This document shows, in pieces, positions 43,065 through 51,660 of a stretch of DNA of 64,000 nt. The notes under the pieces were generated by a model. The model searched no databases. It saw only the letters and a program-made list of their open reading frames with translations, and had not been told where the DNA came from. The stretch is from positions 287,108 through 351,107 of the forward strand of contig NZ_FOAM01000006.1 of the NCBI RefSeq assembly GCF_900109605.1, read 5' to 3'. This DNA is from Xaviernesmea oryzae (GTDB taxonomy: Bacteria; Pseudomonadota; Alphaproteobacteria; Rhizobiales; Rhizobiaceae). Position 1 is the first letter of the stretch; every line of letters begins with the position of its first letter. Position numbers and translations under genes: made by a program.

Positions 43065-44903
43065 ATGGAGGCCACCTTGCTCAACATCTTTTCTTCCGGC
43101 GCCGAACAGGTGCTGTCGGCGCTCGATCTGTCCATGGCCATTATCGAATTCGATATGGACGGCAAGATTCTCAAGGCCAACAAGAACTTCTGTGAGCTGA
43201 TGGGCTACACGCCCGAGGAGATCGTCGGAAAGCATCACCGCATCTTCGTCGATTCTGCCTACGCTGCATCCAACGATTATGCCGCCTTCTGGGCAAAGCT
43301 GCGCCGGGGCGATTTCGAATGCGATGAATTCAAGCGGCTCGGCAAGGGCGGCCGCGAAATCTACATTCGCGGCAACTACAATCCGATCAAGAACTCCAGC
43401 GGCAAGGTGCTGAAGATCGTCAAGTTCGCCAATGACATCACGCAGACCAAGATGAACGCGATCGACAGCCGCGCCAAGGTCGATGCAATCGGCCGTGCGC
43501 AAGCAACGATCGAATTTTCCACGGATGGAAAGATCCTCACGGCCAACCAGAATTTTCTGGACGTGATGGGCTATGCCCGCGACGAGGTGGTCGGCGGGAT
43601 GCACCGCATGTTCCTCGAACCCGCCTATGCCGCCTCGCCCGAATATGGCCAGTTCTGGGCGCGGCTGATGGCCGGGGAATTCGTCGTCGGCGAGTTCAAG
43701 CGGCTTGGCAAGGGCGGACGCACGGTCTTCATCCAGGCATCCTACACACCGGTCTTCGATCCTGACGGCAAGATCATCAAGGTGGTGAAATTCGCCACCG
43801 ACATCACCGCGCGCGTCGCCAATGTCGAGGCGTTCAGCGCCAGCCTGCACGAGCTTGCCGCCGGCGATCTCGATCAGCGGATCGACAGCCCCTTCATTCC
43901 TGCGCTGGAAAAGCTGCGCACGGACTTCAACCTCGCCTCAGACAGACTTAAGAGCGCGATGCTGACGGTCGCCAACAATGCCCGGGCGATTTCGTCGAAT
44001 TCGAACGAGATCCGCCAGTCGGCCGACGACCTTGCCCGGCGCACGGAGCAGCAGGCGGCGTCGGTGGAGGAAACCGCCGCCGCGCTCGAAGAGATCACCA
44101 CGACCGTGGCCGATTCCAGCCGCAGGGCCGAGGGTGCGGGCGCCCTCGTCACCCGCACCAAGGCCCATGCGCAGCGCTCCGGCGAGACCGTGCGCGAGGC
44201 CATCGGCGCGATGGACCAGATCGAAAGCTCGTCGCGCGAGATCTCCAATATCATCGGCGTGATCGACGAGATCGCCTTCCAGACCAATCTTCTGGCGCTG
44301 AACGCCGGGGTGGAAGCGGCGCGAGCGGGCGAAGCCGGCAAGGGCTTTGCCGTCGTTGCCCAGGAGGTGCGTGAGCTTGCTCAGCGCTCGGCAACGGCCG
44401 CCAAGGAGATCAAGGCGCTGATCTCTGCCTCCAGCACTCATGTCGCCAATGGTGTCGCGCTTGTCAGCAAGGCAGGCGGGGCGCTGGAAGAGATCGCCGG
44501 CTCGGTCAACGAAATCCATGCCGATGTCGATGCCATCGTCAAGGCGATGCGGGAGCAGACCCTGGCGCTCGGCAACATCAACCAGGCGGTCAACATGGTC
44601 GATCAGGGCACGCAAAAGAATGCGGCCATGGTCGAGCAGCAGACAGCCGCCAGCCATAGCCTGGCCGGCGAAGCGGAAGGGCTCTTCGCGCTTCTGGCGC
44701 AATTCCGCCTGGGCGCGCAGAGCGATGTCGGGAGCCATGCACCGGCAGCACAGCTTCGCCCGGCGCACCGTCCAGCCGCCGCGCCTGCCCGCTTTGCCGC
44801 CAAGCCAACACCCGTGCGCAAGGCCGCAGCCCCCATGCCCCGCCGGAGCGCCGCCAGCGCCGCCGCAGTGGCAGTGGCCGATGATAACTGGGAAGAGTTC
44901 TGA
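43065..44903 (+). CDS. soluble methyl-accepting chemotaxis protein with two PAS domains
   Basis: A 612-residue cytoplasmic chemoreceptor without membrane helices. Two tandem PAS domains, about residues 22-130 and 142-252, are clear duplicates ([20 protein letters not shown] and [20 protein letters not shown]; both end VVKFA-T/N-DIT). A HAMP-like linker precedes the signalling coiled coil, with the conserved hairpin tip [20 protein letters not shown]. The C-terminus is NWEEF, the type of pentapeptide that docks CheR/CheB. The listed start is the ATG; GGAGG (43067-43071) is 5 nt before a TTG at 43077, which may be the true start ([11 protein letters not shown]). PAS domains suggest redox or small-ligand sensing. 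Confidence 0.93.
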   Translation: MEATLLNIFSSGAEQVLSALDLSMAIIEFDMDGKILKANKNFCELMGYTPEEIVGKHHRIFVDSAYAASNDYAAFWAKLRRGDFECDEFKRLGKGGREIYIRGNYNPIKNSSGKVLKIVKFANDITQTKMNAIDSRAKVDAIGRAQATIEFSTDGKILTANQNFLDVMGYARDEVVGGMHRMFLEPAYAASPEYGQFWARLMAGEFVVGEFKRLGKGGRTVFIQASYTPVFDPDGKIIKVVKFATDITARVANVEAFSASLHELAAGDLDQRIDSPFIPALEKLRTDFNLASDRLKSAMLTVANNARAISSNSNEIRQSADDLARRTEQQAASVEETAAALEEITTTVADSSRRAEGAGALVTRTKAHAQRSGETVREAIGAMDQIESSSREISNIIGVIDEIAFQTNLLALNAGVEAARAGEAGKGFAVVAQEVRELAQRSATAAKEIKALISASSTHVANGVALVSKAGGALEEIAGSVNEIHADVDAIVKAMREQTLALGNINQAVNMVDQGTQKNAAMVEQQTAASHSLAGEAEGLFALLAQFRLGAQSDVGSHAPAAQLRPAHRPAAAPARFAAKPTPVRKAAAPMPRRSAASAAAVAVADDNWEEF

Positions 44904-44914
44904 GAAGGAGACTT

Positions 44915-44951
44915 GGCAGCCCCACCGGGTGTATTCTCGGGCGGGGTTGCC
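44915..44951 (+). terminator. long stem-loop after the chemoreceptor gene
   Basis: GGCAGCCCCACC pairs with GGCGGGGTTGCC with one wobble and one mismatch, 11 bp after the stop codon. It lacks a T-run. Confidence 0.45.
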
Positions 44952-44993
44952 TCCGAGTTAGATTCGGTCTCGGCCCATGCCGAGATCGCCTGA

Positions 44994-45012
44994 CGCCTGA
45001 CGGAGTCAGGCG
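44994..45012 (-). terminator. 8-bp stem-loop in the convergent gap
   Basis: CGCCTGAC-GGA-GTCAGGCG, a perfect stem lying 118 bp past the ABC ATPase stop on the minus strand. It could end the GH127 operon or act on both strands; there is no T-run. Confidence 0.4.
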
Positions 45013-45129
45013 CTGATTGAGACTCCATGCAAGACCGCGCTCGACGCATCGGACTGGAGGCGCACGACGCCCTCGCATCGGTCAAGTGCCTCCAGAAGGT
45101 CCGATCTCGGCAGGTCGAGTGTTGCGAGG

Positions 45130-46236
45130 TTAGCGCAACCTCCTGCCTTGGCTGTCGAACAAGCGCGCCTCGCCCACATCCCAGGCCAGTTGAACCAGGG
45201 TGCCGGCCGCAATCGCGCCCGGGGCGCGATGCTCAGCGGTGATCGCCTGGCCATCCGACAGCGTACAGTACAGATATTGCGTTCCGCCGAGATATTCCGA
45301 GAAATCCACCTGTGCCGGCAGTCCGTTCTCGCCGGCTCCGGCCACGCGCAGATGTTCCGGGCGAATGCCAAGCGTCACGGTCTCGCCTTGAGGCGCCGAG
45401 ACCGGCGCAGGCAGCGTCTGCCCGGCCACACGCACATGTCCCTCCTCCTCCATAGCCCCGGATAGCATGTTCATCCGCGGTGAGCCGATGAAGCCGGCAA
45501 CGAAGAGATTGTCGGGATCCTGATAGATCTCGCGCGGGCTGCCCACCTGCTCGATCCGCCCGTCGCGCAATACGACGATCCGGTCGGCCAGCGTCATCGC
45601 CTCGGTCTGGTCGTGGGTGACATAGATCATCGTATTGCCAAGCTCGCGATGCAGCCGGGCGATCTCGATGCGCATGGAGACGCGCAGCTCGGCATCGAGA
45701 TTGGACAGCGGCTCGTCGAATAGGAAGACATCGGGCTTGCGCACGATCGCCCGGCCAATGGCCACGCGCTGGCGCTGGCCGCCGGAGAGCTGGCCGGGCC
45801 GCCGGTCGAGCAGATGCTCGATCTTCAGGATCCCCGCCGCCGAGGCCACGCGCGCGGCGATCTCCTCGGCCGGCGTGCGCGCCATCTTCAGCCCGAAGGC
45901 CAGATTGTCGCGCACGGTCATATGCGGGTAGAGCGCATAGGACTGGAAGACCATGGCGATGCCACGCTCGGAAGGGTCGAGATCGGTGACCTCGCGCCCC
46001 TTGATGGCGATCAGCCCGTCCGTCACCTCCTCAAGCCCGGCGATCATGCGCAGCAGAGTCGACTTTCCACAACCCGACGGGCCGACGAAGACGACGAAGG
46101 AGCCTTCGGGGATGGTGAGGTCGATCCCGTGGATGACCTCGACCGCACCGAAGCTCTTGCGGACATCGACGAGCTCGACGCTGGTGGCCGTCACGTCACT
46201 GCCAGAGTGGATCATCTCGCGTGCCATCATGTTCAT
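45130..46236 (-). CDS. ABC transporter ATP-binding protein, MalK/UgpC type
   Basis: A 368-residue carbohydrate-importer ATPase. Walker A is VGPSGCGKSTLLRM, the signature is LSGGQRQRVAIGRAIVRKPD, Walker B is VFLFDEPLSNLDAEL, and the H-loop is YVTHDQTEAMTLAD. The C-terminal OB/TOBE region includes LGIRPEHLRVAGAGE. It is the last gene of the leftward LacI-SBP-permease-permease-GH127-ATPase operon, starting one base past the GH127 coding end. ATPases of this class are often shared among several sugar importers; the operon at 30.9-38.1 kb lacks its own. Confidence 0.93.
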   Translation of the reverse strand: MNMMAREMIHSGSDVTATSVELVDVRKSFGAVEVIHGIDLTIPEGSFVVFVGPSGCGKSTLLRMIAGLEEVTDGLIAIKGREVTDLDPSERGIAMVFQSYALYPHMTVRDNLAFGLKMARTPAEEIAARVASAAGILKIEHLLDRRPGQLSGGQRQRVAIGRAIVRKPDVFLFDEPLSNLDAELRVSMRIEIARLHRELGNTMIYVTHDQTEAMTLADRIVVLRDGRIEQVGSPREIYQDPDNLFVAGFIGSPRMNMLSGAMEEEGHVRVAGQTLPAPVSAPQGETVTLGIRPEHLRVAGAGENGLPAQVDFSEYLGGTQYLYCTLSDGQAITAEHRAPGAIAAGTLVQLAWDVGEARLFDSQGRRLR

Positions 46237-48200
46237 GCGCCGCTCCCTGTCTTGGTCTGGCGCCCGTCAGGCCGGCGCATCCAGACGAGCATTTCGCCCG
46301 GCGCGCGATTGTCCCAGAGCGCATAGGGAACGAAGCGCGCCTTGGCCGGCTGGGTCTGGGGCGGCGCTTCGCGATAGAGCGTCGATCCCCAATCGGCCCG
46401 ATCCTGTTCGGCGTCGAGGTCCAGCGCCACGGCATTCTTCAGCCCCTCGACCGACGCCTCGCGCGCGGCCTGCGGATCGCCCGTCACCGTCAGCCGGTTC
46501 AACCCCGTGCCATTGTCGACCTCTTCGGCGCAATAGACCAGTGGCCCACGCATTAGCGCAGCGCGGCCGGCATCCTGGCGCACCAGCGGGTTGGCATGCA
46601 GGAAGCGCGGATTGAGCGGCAGGTCGAGACGCATTTGGTCGCCCGCCGACCAGATCCGCTCGATGCGGGCGTAACCATCGACCGTCACGGCCGCGAGATC
46701 GACGGGCTCGGCGCCAACCGTCAGCTTTGCACCCTTGGCCCAACCGGGAATGCGCAGCGAGATGGCGAAGGATTGTGGCGTCTCCAGTCCGCCCAGCGTC
46801 AGCGCAATCGCGCCGTCCCAGGGATAGCGGGTCTGCTGAGCGAGCGTGACCACCGTGCCGGCGATTTCGAAACGGGCCTGGCTTTCGCCATAGAGATGCA
46901 CCGCGATCTCGTCATCGGCCACCGCATACATGTAGGAGCCGATCGACGCCACGAGACGGGCGATGTTGGGCGGGCAGCAGGGGCAATGGTGCCACACCCA
47001 GCGGTGATGCTTGCCGGCACTTTCCAGCGGGTTTTCATAGAAGAAGGTCTTGCCATCGAGCGACAGGCCGGAGAGCGCGCCATTGTAGAGCGCCTGCTCC
47101 ATGATGTCGGCATAGTCGCGGTTCGGCCCGCGGCCCAGCATGCGGTTGGCCCAGAAGACCAAGCCGACGGAGGCGCAGGTCTCCGCATAGGCGCTTTCGT
47201 TCGGCAGGTCGTAGGGCTCGGTAAAGCCTTCGTTCGATGCCGCCGGGCCGATGCCGCCGGTGATGTACATCTGGCGGGTGACGAGATCGCTCCAGAGCGT
47301 CTCCAGCGCCTTCGTCAGGCTGTCGTCGCCATATTCGGCAGCAATGTCGGCCATGCCGGAATAGAGATACATAGCCCTGACGGCATGGCCCACCACATGC
47401 GTCTGCTCGCGCACCGGCTTGTGCGACTGGCTGTATTCATAGGTCTTCTGGATGAAGTTTTTCGGATCGCGGCCGTCACGGATGGCTTCCTGGGTGAAAT
47501 AATGCGGCTCGGTGCCGCGCTCGTCGATGAAGAACTTGGAGAGATCGAGATATTTGCGCTCGCCGGTGACGCGGGCGAGCTTGACCAGAGCGAGCTCGAT
47601 TTCCTCATGGCCGCAATAGCCCGGGATCTGCCCTTCGCCATGGCCGAACATTGTGATCATATAGTCGGCGAAGCGGCACATGATATCGAGCAGCTTGCGC
47701 TTGCCGGTCGCCTGATAATAGGCCACCGCCCCTTCCATCAGATGGCCGGCGCAATAAAGCTCGTGAAAATCGCGCAGGTTCGACCAGCGCTTTTCCGGCT
47801 GGATGCGCTGGAACCAGGCATTCACATAGCCGTCCTCGTCCTGCAGCTTTTCATAGAGATCGATGATCGCATCCACACGGGCTTCGAGTTTTGGATTAGG
47901 CTTGCGGTAGAGCGAATAGGCGACGGTCTCGATCGACTTGCCGAGATCGCTGTCCCAGAACATCTGGGTCGAGCCGGACCATGGCTGCAGCGGAATGACG
48001 ATGCCGGGGCTCGGCTTGGTGACGTCGATGGCGTCGAGCATGCCGGCCTCGACGCAGCGGTCGAGCAGCGTCTCGGCCGTGGTGGCGCAGACGGCATCCT
48101 GACGCTCCCCAAACAGGCCGCCGAGCGTGACGCTGGGCACCGGCAAGGGCCGGAAGGTCCGAGTGCGGGTCTGGGCTGATGGCATGGCGGTCGTGTCCAT
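46233..48200 (-). CDS. glycoside hydrolase family 127 protein (beta-L-arabinofuranosidase type)
   Basis: A 655-residue cytoplasmic hydrolase (no signal peptide seen). AAGGA lies 6 nt before the ATG at 48200, giving MDTTAMPSAQTRTRT. GH127 landmarks are the (alpha/alpha)6 barrel with YCGHEEIELALVKLAR, HVVGHAVRAMYLYSGMADIA, YITGGIGPAASNEGF, and the HHCPCCPPNIARLVAS cluster. The Cys residues there coordinate zinc and supply the nucleophile in characterised members. These enzymes cleave beta-L-arabinofuranosyl disaccharides; other GH127 activities exist. Encoded inside an importer operon, it probably acts on internalised oligosaccharide. Confidence 0.92.
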   Translation of the reverse strand: MDTTAMPSAQTRTRTFRPLPVPSVTLGGLFGERQDAVCATTAETLLDRCVEAGMLDAIDVTKPSPGIVIPLQPWSGSTQMFWDSDLGKSIETVAYSLYRKPNPKLEARVDAIIDLYEKLQDEDGYVNAWFQRIQPEKRWSNLRDFHELYCAGHLMEGAVAYYQATGKRKLLDIMCRFADYMITMFGHGEGQIPGYCGHEEIELALVKLARVTGERKYLDLSKFFIDERGTEPHYFTQEAIRDGRDPKNFIQKTYEYSQSHKPVREQTHVVGHAVRAMYLYSGMADIAAEYGDDSLTKALETLWSDLVTRQMYITGGIGPAASNEGFTEPYDLPNESAYAETCASVGLVFWANRMLGRGPNRDYADIMEQALYNGALSGLSLDGKTFFYENPLESAGKHHRWVWHHCPCCPPNIARLVASIGSYMYAVADDEIAVHLYGESQARFEIAGTVVTLAQQTRYPWDGAIALTLGGLETPQSFAISLRIPGWAKGAKLTVGAEPVDLAAVTVDGYARIERIWSAGDQMRLDLPLNPRFLHANPLVRQDAGRAALMRGPLVYCAEEVDNGTGLNRLTVTGDPQAAREASVEGLKNAVALDLDAEQDRADWGSTLYREAPPQTQPAKARFVPYALWDNRAPGEMLVWMRRPDGRQTKTGSGA

Positions 48201-48211
48201 GGAATATCCTT

Positions 48212-49135
48212 TCATTTCACCGCGCCGGCCATCAGGCCGCGCATGTAATAGCGTTGCAGAAGCAGGAAGACGAAGAGGCAGGGGACAGTCATGACCACGA
48301 CGCCCGCCTGCACCGCGCCCCAGTTGATGGCGCCGAGGCGGCCGGCGCGTACCGCCATCATCAGGACGGGCAGCGTGTAATGCTCATTGCTGGACAGGAG
48401 CACGAGCGCGGCCAGGAACTCGTTCCAGGCGTTGAGGAAAGCGAAGATCGCCACCGTCGCCGCGCCAGGCAGGACCAGCGGCAGGAGCACGCGCACGAGC
48501 AGCCGCAGATCGCGCGCGCCATCGATACGGGCCGCCTCCTCGATCTCCTTGGGCACGGCATCGAAGGCATTGCGCATCATGAAGACGGAAAAGGGCAACT
48601 GCAGCGTCACATAGACCAGCGTGAGGCCAAACAGCGAATTGTTGAGGCCGAGCTTCGCCAGGATGATGAAGAGCGGCGTCAGGATCGACTGGAACGGGAT
48701 CATCAGCGTGGCGATGATCAGCACGAACAGCGTGTTCTTGAAGGGGAAGCGATAGCGCGAGAAGCCATAGCCGGCGAGCAGGCTGACCACGACGGTCAGC
48801 ACCACGGTTGAAAGCGAGACCAGGGCCGAATTGACCGTATGCTGCCAGATGCCGGCGCCGAATGTGTCGAGCGTGCGGTAGCTGTCGACGCTGAAGCCGG
48901 CGCGCGGCCAGGGCGGCAGCGGCGCGGTCTGCCCCTCGGTGGCGTTGCGGAAAGAAGAGAGCCCGGCAATGACGAAGGGCGCAATGAAGAAGAGCACGAT
49001 CGCCGCGCCGGCCGTGTGATAGGCAATCGCCCCAGTGCGCGCCCGCGCCGCGCGGCGAAGCTTGGCCGCGGCCTTTTCCGCCGAGCGGTCGGCAGGGCGG
49101 ACGGGACGATGCGTCATGGTTTCGGTGATGGTCAT
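48212..49135 (-). CDS. carbohydrate ABC transporter permease (MalG type)
   Basis: A 307-residue permease starting MTITETMTHRPVRPADRSAE. A basic N-terminal stretch precedes six helices. The EAA loop is EIEEAARIDGARDLRLLVRV. It overlaps the upstream permease by 4 bp and ends 11 bp before the GH127 start. It forms the channel with the upstream MalF-type partner. Confidence 0.92.
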   Translation of the reverse strand: MTITETMTHRPVRPADRSAEKAAAKLRRAARARTGAIAYHTAGAAIVLFFIAPFVIAGLSSFRNATEGQTAPLPPWPRAGFSVDSYRTLDTFGAGIWQHTVNSALVSLSTVVLTVVVSLLAGYGFSRYRFPFKNTLFVLIIATLMIPFQSILTPLFIILAKLGLNNSLFGLTLVYVTLQLPFSVFMMRNAFDAVPKEIEEAARIDGARDLRLLVRVLLPLVLPGAATVAIFAFLNAWNEFLAALVLLSSNEHYTLPVLMMAVRAGRLGAINWGAVQAGVVVMTVPCLFVFLLLQRYYMRGLMAGAVK

Positions 49136-50073
49136 GGCCGGTCCTCGCCGATTTTTAGAAGCTTCAGCTGGCCGATGCTGATGACCACGAGAATGGCCAG
49201 CAGCACGATGGAGAGCGCTGCGCCGTAGCCGAGGTTGAAGGACACGAAAGACTGGTTGAAGATGTAATAGACCACCGAGATCATCCGGTTCTGCGGGCCG
49301 CCGCTGGTCATGATGTAGAACTGGTCGAAGGCGAGGATCGAGCCGGTGATCGATACGATCAAAGCAAGCGCGATGGTGCGCCGCATCAAGGGCAAAGTCA
49401 GATGACGGAAACGCTGGAAGCGGCGGGCGCCGTCGATGCGCGCAGCCTCGTCGAGTTCGGCCGGGATGGCCTGCAGGCCCGTGAGCAGGATGATCATCGT
49501 GAAACCCGCGATCTTCCAGACCACCATCACGACGATGACGAGAAAGGCCGTGTCGAACGTGGCCAGGAAATTGGGGCTGCGCTCCACCAGGCCGAGCATC
49601 TTCAGGAAGGGGCCGAAGAAGCCGCTCTCGACGTGGGAAAGCCAAGCCCAAAGCAGCGAGGCCGTCGCAAGGCCAACAACCACCGGCAGGAAGATGATCG
49701 TGCGATAGAATCCGACGAAACGGCGCTGCTTTTCGACGAACAGCGCCAGCGGAAAGGCGACGGCAAAGATCGCGATGGTGACCACCAGCGTGTAGAAGGC
49801 GGTGAAATTGAGCGCTTGGAGAAAGCGGGCGTCGCTGAGGAGCCGCGTGTAATTCTTCAGCCCGATCCATTTGTGCACGCCCATCAGCGGCCAGTTGTGC
49901 AGGCTCATCCAGACGGTCAGACACACGGGCAGGATGAAGAAGATCAGCACCAGCAGCATGGCCGGCGCGATATAAGCGAGGCCACGCCAGCCTGTCGTCG
50001 CGCGCCGGCGGCGGCGGGTGTTACGGCGCGCGGGCGCAGCCGCAAGCGGAATGGGCGAAACGACAGAGGTCAT
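49132..50073 (-). CDS. sugar ABC transporter permease (MalF type)
   Basis: A 313-residue permease. Starts MTSVVSPIPLAAAPARRNTR; a longer frame exists but GGGAG precedes the ATG at 50073. The EAA loop is ELDEAARIDGARRFQRFRHL. The first helix is preceded by an Arg-rich stretch (RRNTRRRRRATTGWRG). It follows the binding protein after a 231-bp gap that contains a strong stem-loop. Confidence 0.92.
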   Translation of the reverse strand: MTSVVSPIPLAAAPARRNTRRRRRATTGWRGLAYIAPAMLLVLIFFILPVCLTVWMSLHNWPLMGVHKWIGLKNYTRLLSDARFLQALNFTAFYTLVVTIAIFAVAFPLALFVEKQRRFVGFYRTIIFLPVVVGLATASLLWAWLSHVESGFFGPFLKMLGLVERSPNFLATFDTAFLVIVVMVVWKIAGFTMIILLTGLQAIPAELDEAARIDGARRFQRFRHLTLPLMRRTIALALIVSITGSILAFDQFYIMTSGGPQNRMISVVYYIFNQSFVSFNLGYGAALSIVLLAILVVISIGQLKLLKIGEDRP

Positions 50074-50251
50074 CGCGAACTCCCGTTGAAAGAAGAATAG
50101 CCGGCTTATCGATCTGCGTAAGACGAGAGAAACGCGCTTCGAAACCGGCTTTGCCATTGCCGGCGGGCCAAGCGACCGAATGCACGGGCCAGCCCGTCGA
50201 TTTGAGAAACCGGCCGTTGCCCAGACCGGTATCCTTCGGAATGAAGGAGGA

Positions 50252-50287
50252 GGCCGGAGGCAAGCCCTGGGGTTTACGCCTCCGGCC
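50252..50287 (-). other. strong intercistronic stem-loop after the binding-protein gene
   Basis: GGCCGGAGGC (50252-50261) and GCCTCCGGCC (50278-50287) form a 10-bp perfect stem. The loop can extend the pairing through AAGCCC and GGGTTT. It starts 18 bp after the binding-protein stop. It probably stabilises the upstream mRNA end or reduces readthrough to the permeases. The remaining 160 bp to the permease hold no gene. Confidence 0.6.
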
Positions 50288-50304
50288 GGCGGCCATCGGG
50301 AGAA

Positions 50305-51540
50305 TTACTGGCCGCTGTCGATGATCGACTGCATATCGTCTTGGGCGGACTTGAAGGCACCGTCGACATCGTCGCCAAACATGGCGGCGGTGATGAAGGC
50401 GGCCCAAGGCCCGTTGTTGGAATTGATCAGGTCGTTGAACTGCAGCGTGTAGGGTGTCTTGGCGACGGAGATCGCCTTCAGGCCCACGGCCATGCGCGGA
50501 TCCAGGCCCTTCAAGACCTCCTCGGCAATATCCCCGCGGGTCGGCAGGCTGCCATATTTGGCCATGATCTTCTGGCCATCCATCGAATAGATGTACTGGA
50601 TGAAGGTCTTGACCTGTTCGATCTTCGGCGTGCCCTTGGTGACCACGAGGTTGTCGCCACCGGCAAAGGAAGACGGCGTGCCGTTGACGCCGGGGATCAG
50701 CGTCACGCCGAAATCGATATCCGGATGCTGGGTCACCAGTGTGCCGATGGCGAAGGCGCCGAGGCTCTGCTGACCGATCTTGCCATTGGTGAAGGACAGG
50801 AAGTTGGCGCCGTTGTCGCTCGCAGCACTCGCCGGCACCAGATCCTTCTTGATCATCGTGCGATAGATGTCGACCGCCTTGCGCATTTCAGGCGTATCCA
50901 GCGTCGCCTTCTTGCCATCGGCCGAGAGAATATCGGCGCCCGCACCCCAGACGAGCGGGGTGAAGGTGAAGATCATGCAGCCGCCGCAGCCACCGCCTGA
51001 GAAATAAAAGCCGTAGGTGTCGTCGCCGAGCGCACGGATCTTCTCGGCATTGGCGGTGATTTCGTCCCAGGTGGCGGGCGCCTTGTCCGGATCGAGGCCG
51101 GCCTTGCGATAGAGGTTCTTGTTCCAGGCGAAGACCGAGGTTTCGACGGAGAGCGGCAGGCCGTAAAGCTTGTCCTCATAGGTGCCGAGACGAACATGCG
51201 ACGGCGAGAGCGACTTGAAATAGGGCAGGCTCTTGGCCCAGTCGGTCAGATCTTCCAGCTGGCCGGCAGCGGCGAAGGCGGGCGTATAGATCAGATCCAT
51301 CGACAGCGCGTCGGGCGCCTGGCCGCCGGCAATCGAGGTCGCATATTTCTGGACCAGCTCGCTATAGGGCACTTCCGTGAGCTGCACCTTGTCGTCGTGG
51401 CCGGTATTATAGGCTTTAACGACCTCCTTGAAGGCGTCACCGACGCCGGTGCGCACCCACATATTGATGGTTTCGGCCGAGGCCGGCTGCGTCAGCATCA
51501 GCGCGGCCAGGCTCGTTGCCGCCAGAAGCGTCTTCATCAT
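50305..51540 (-). CDS. sugar ABC transporter extracellular substrate-binding protein
   Basis: A 411-residue family-1 binding protein. The signal peptide is MMKTLLAATSLAALMLTQPA, cut after SAE. Family features: TGVGDAFKEVVKAYNTGHDD, GQAPDALSMDLIYTPAFAAA, and NGKIGQQSLGAFAIG. Several ATGs are clustered; GGAGG is 7 nt before the one at 51540. A Gly/Cys-rich loop (FSGGGCGGCMIF, three residues apart Cys) is unusual. It follows the LacI gene in the same direction, with a palindromic repeat between them, and probably binds an arabino-oligosaccharide. Confidence 0.9.
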   Translation of the reverse strand: MMKTLLAATSLAALMLTQPASAETINMWVRTGVGDAFKEVVKAYNTGHDDKVQLTEVPYSELVQKYATSIAGGQAPDALSMDLIYTPAFAAAGQLEDLTDWAKSLPYFKSLSPSHVRLGTYEDKLYGLPLSVETSVFAWNKNLYRKAGLDPDKAPATWDEITANAEKIRALGDDTYGFYFSGGGCGGCMIFTFTPLVWGAGADILSADGKKATLDTPEMRKAVDIYRTMIKKDLVPASAASDNGANFLSFTNGKIGQQSLGAFAIGTLVTQHPDIDFGVTLIPGVNGTPSSFAGGDNLVVTKGTPKIEQVKTFIQYIYSMDGQKIMAKYGSLPTRGDIAEEVLKGLDPRMAVGLKAISVAKTPYTLQFNDLINSNNGPWAAFITAAMFGDDVDGAFKSAQDDMQSIIDSGQ

Positions 51541-51595
51541 GGTCATTCCTCCCTTGTGCGGCGCTCCTCCAGCGCCGGGCTGCATTTATTCTGGA

Positions 51596-51641
51596 GCATC
51601 GGATTGTCTCGGAAACCGGTTCCCACTTTCCGGTCCGATGC
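51596..51641. repeat. short palindromic repeat of rhizobial type
   Basis: GCATCGGA (51596-51603) and TCCGATGC (51634-51641) are perfect inverted arms. The interior holds AAACCGGTTCCCACTTTCCG, the sequence seen in the short dispersed intergenic palindromes of many Rhizobiales. Family membership is from memory. Only one copy is seen in this window. AAACCGGTT also resembles a LacI-type CCGG-centred operator. Confidence 0.55.
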
Positions 51642-51660
51642 CCTGGCGGCCTCTCCCGCC

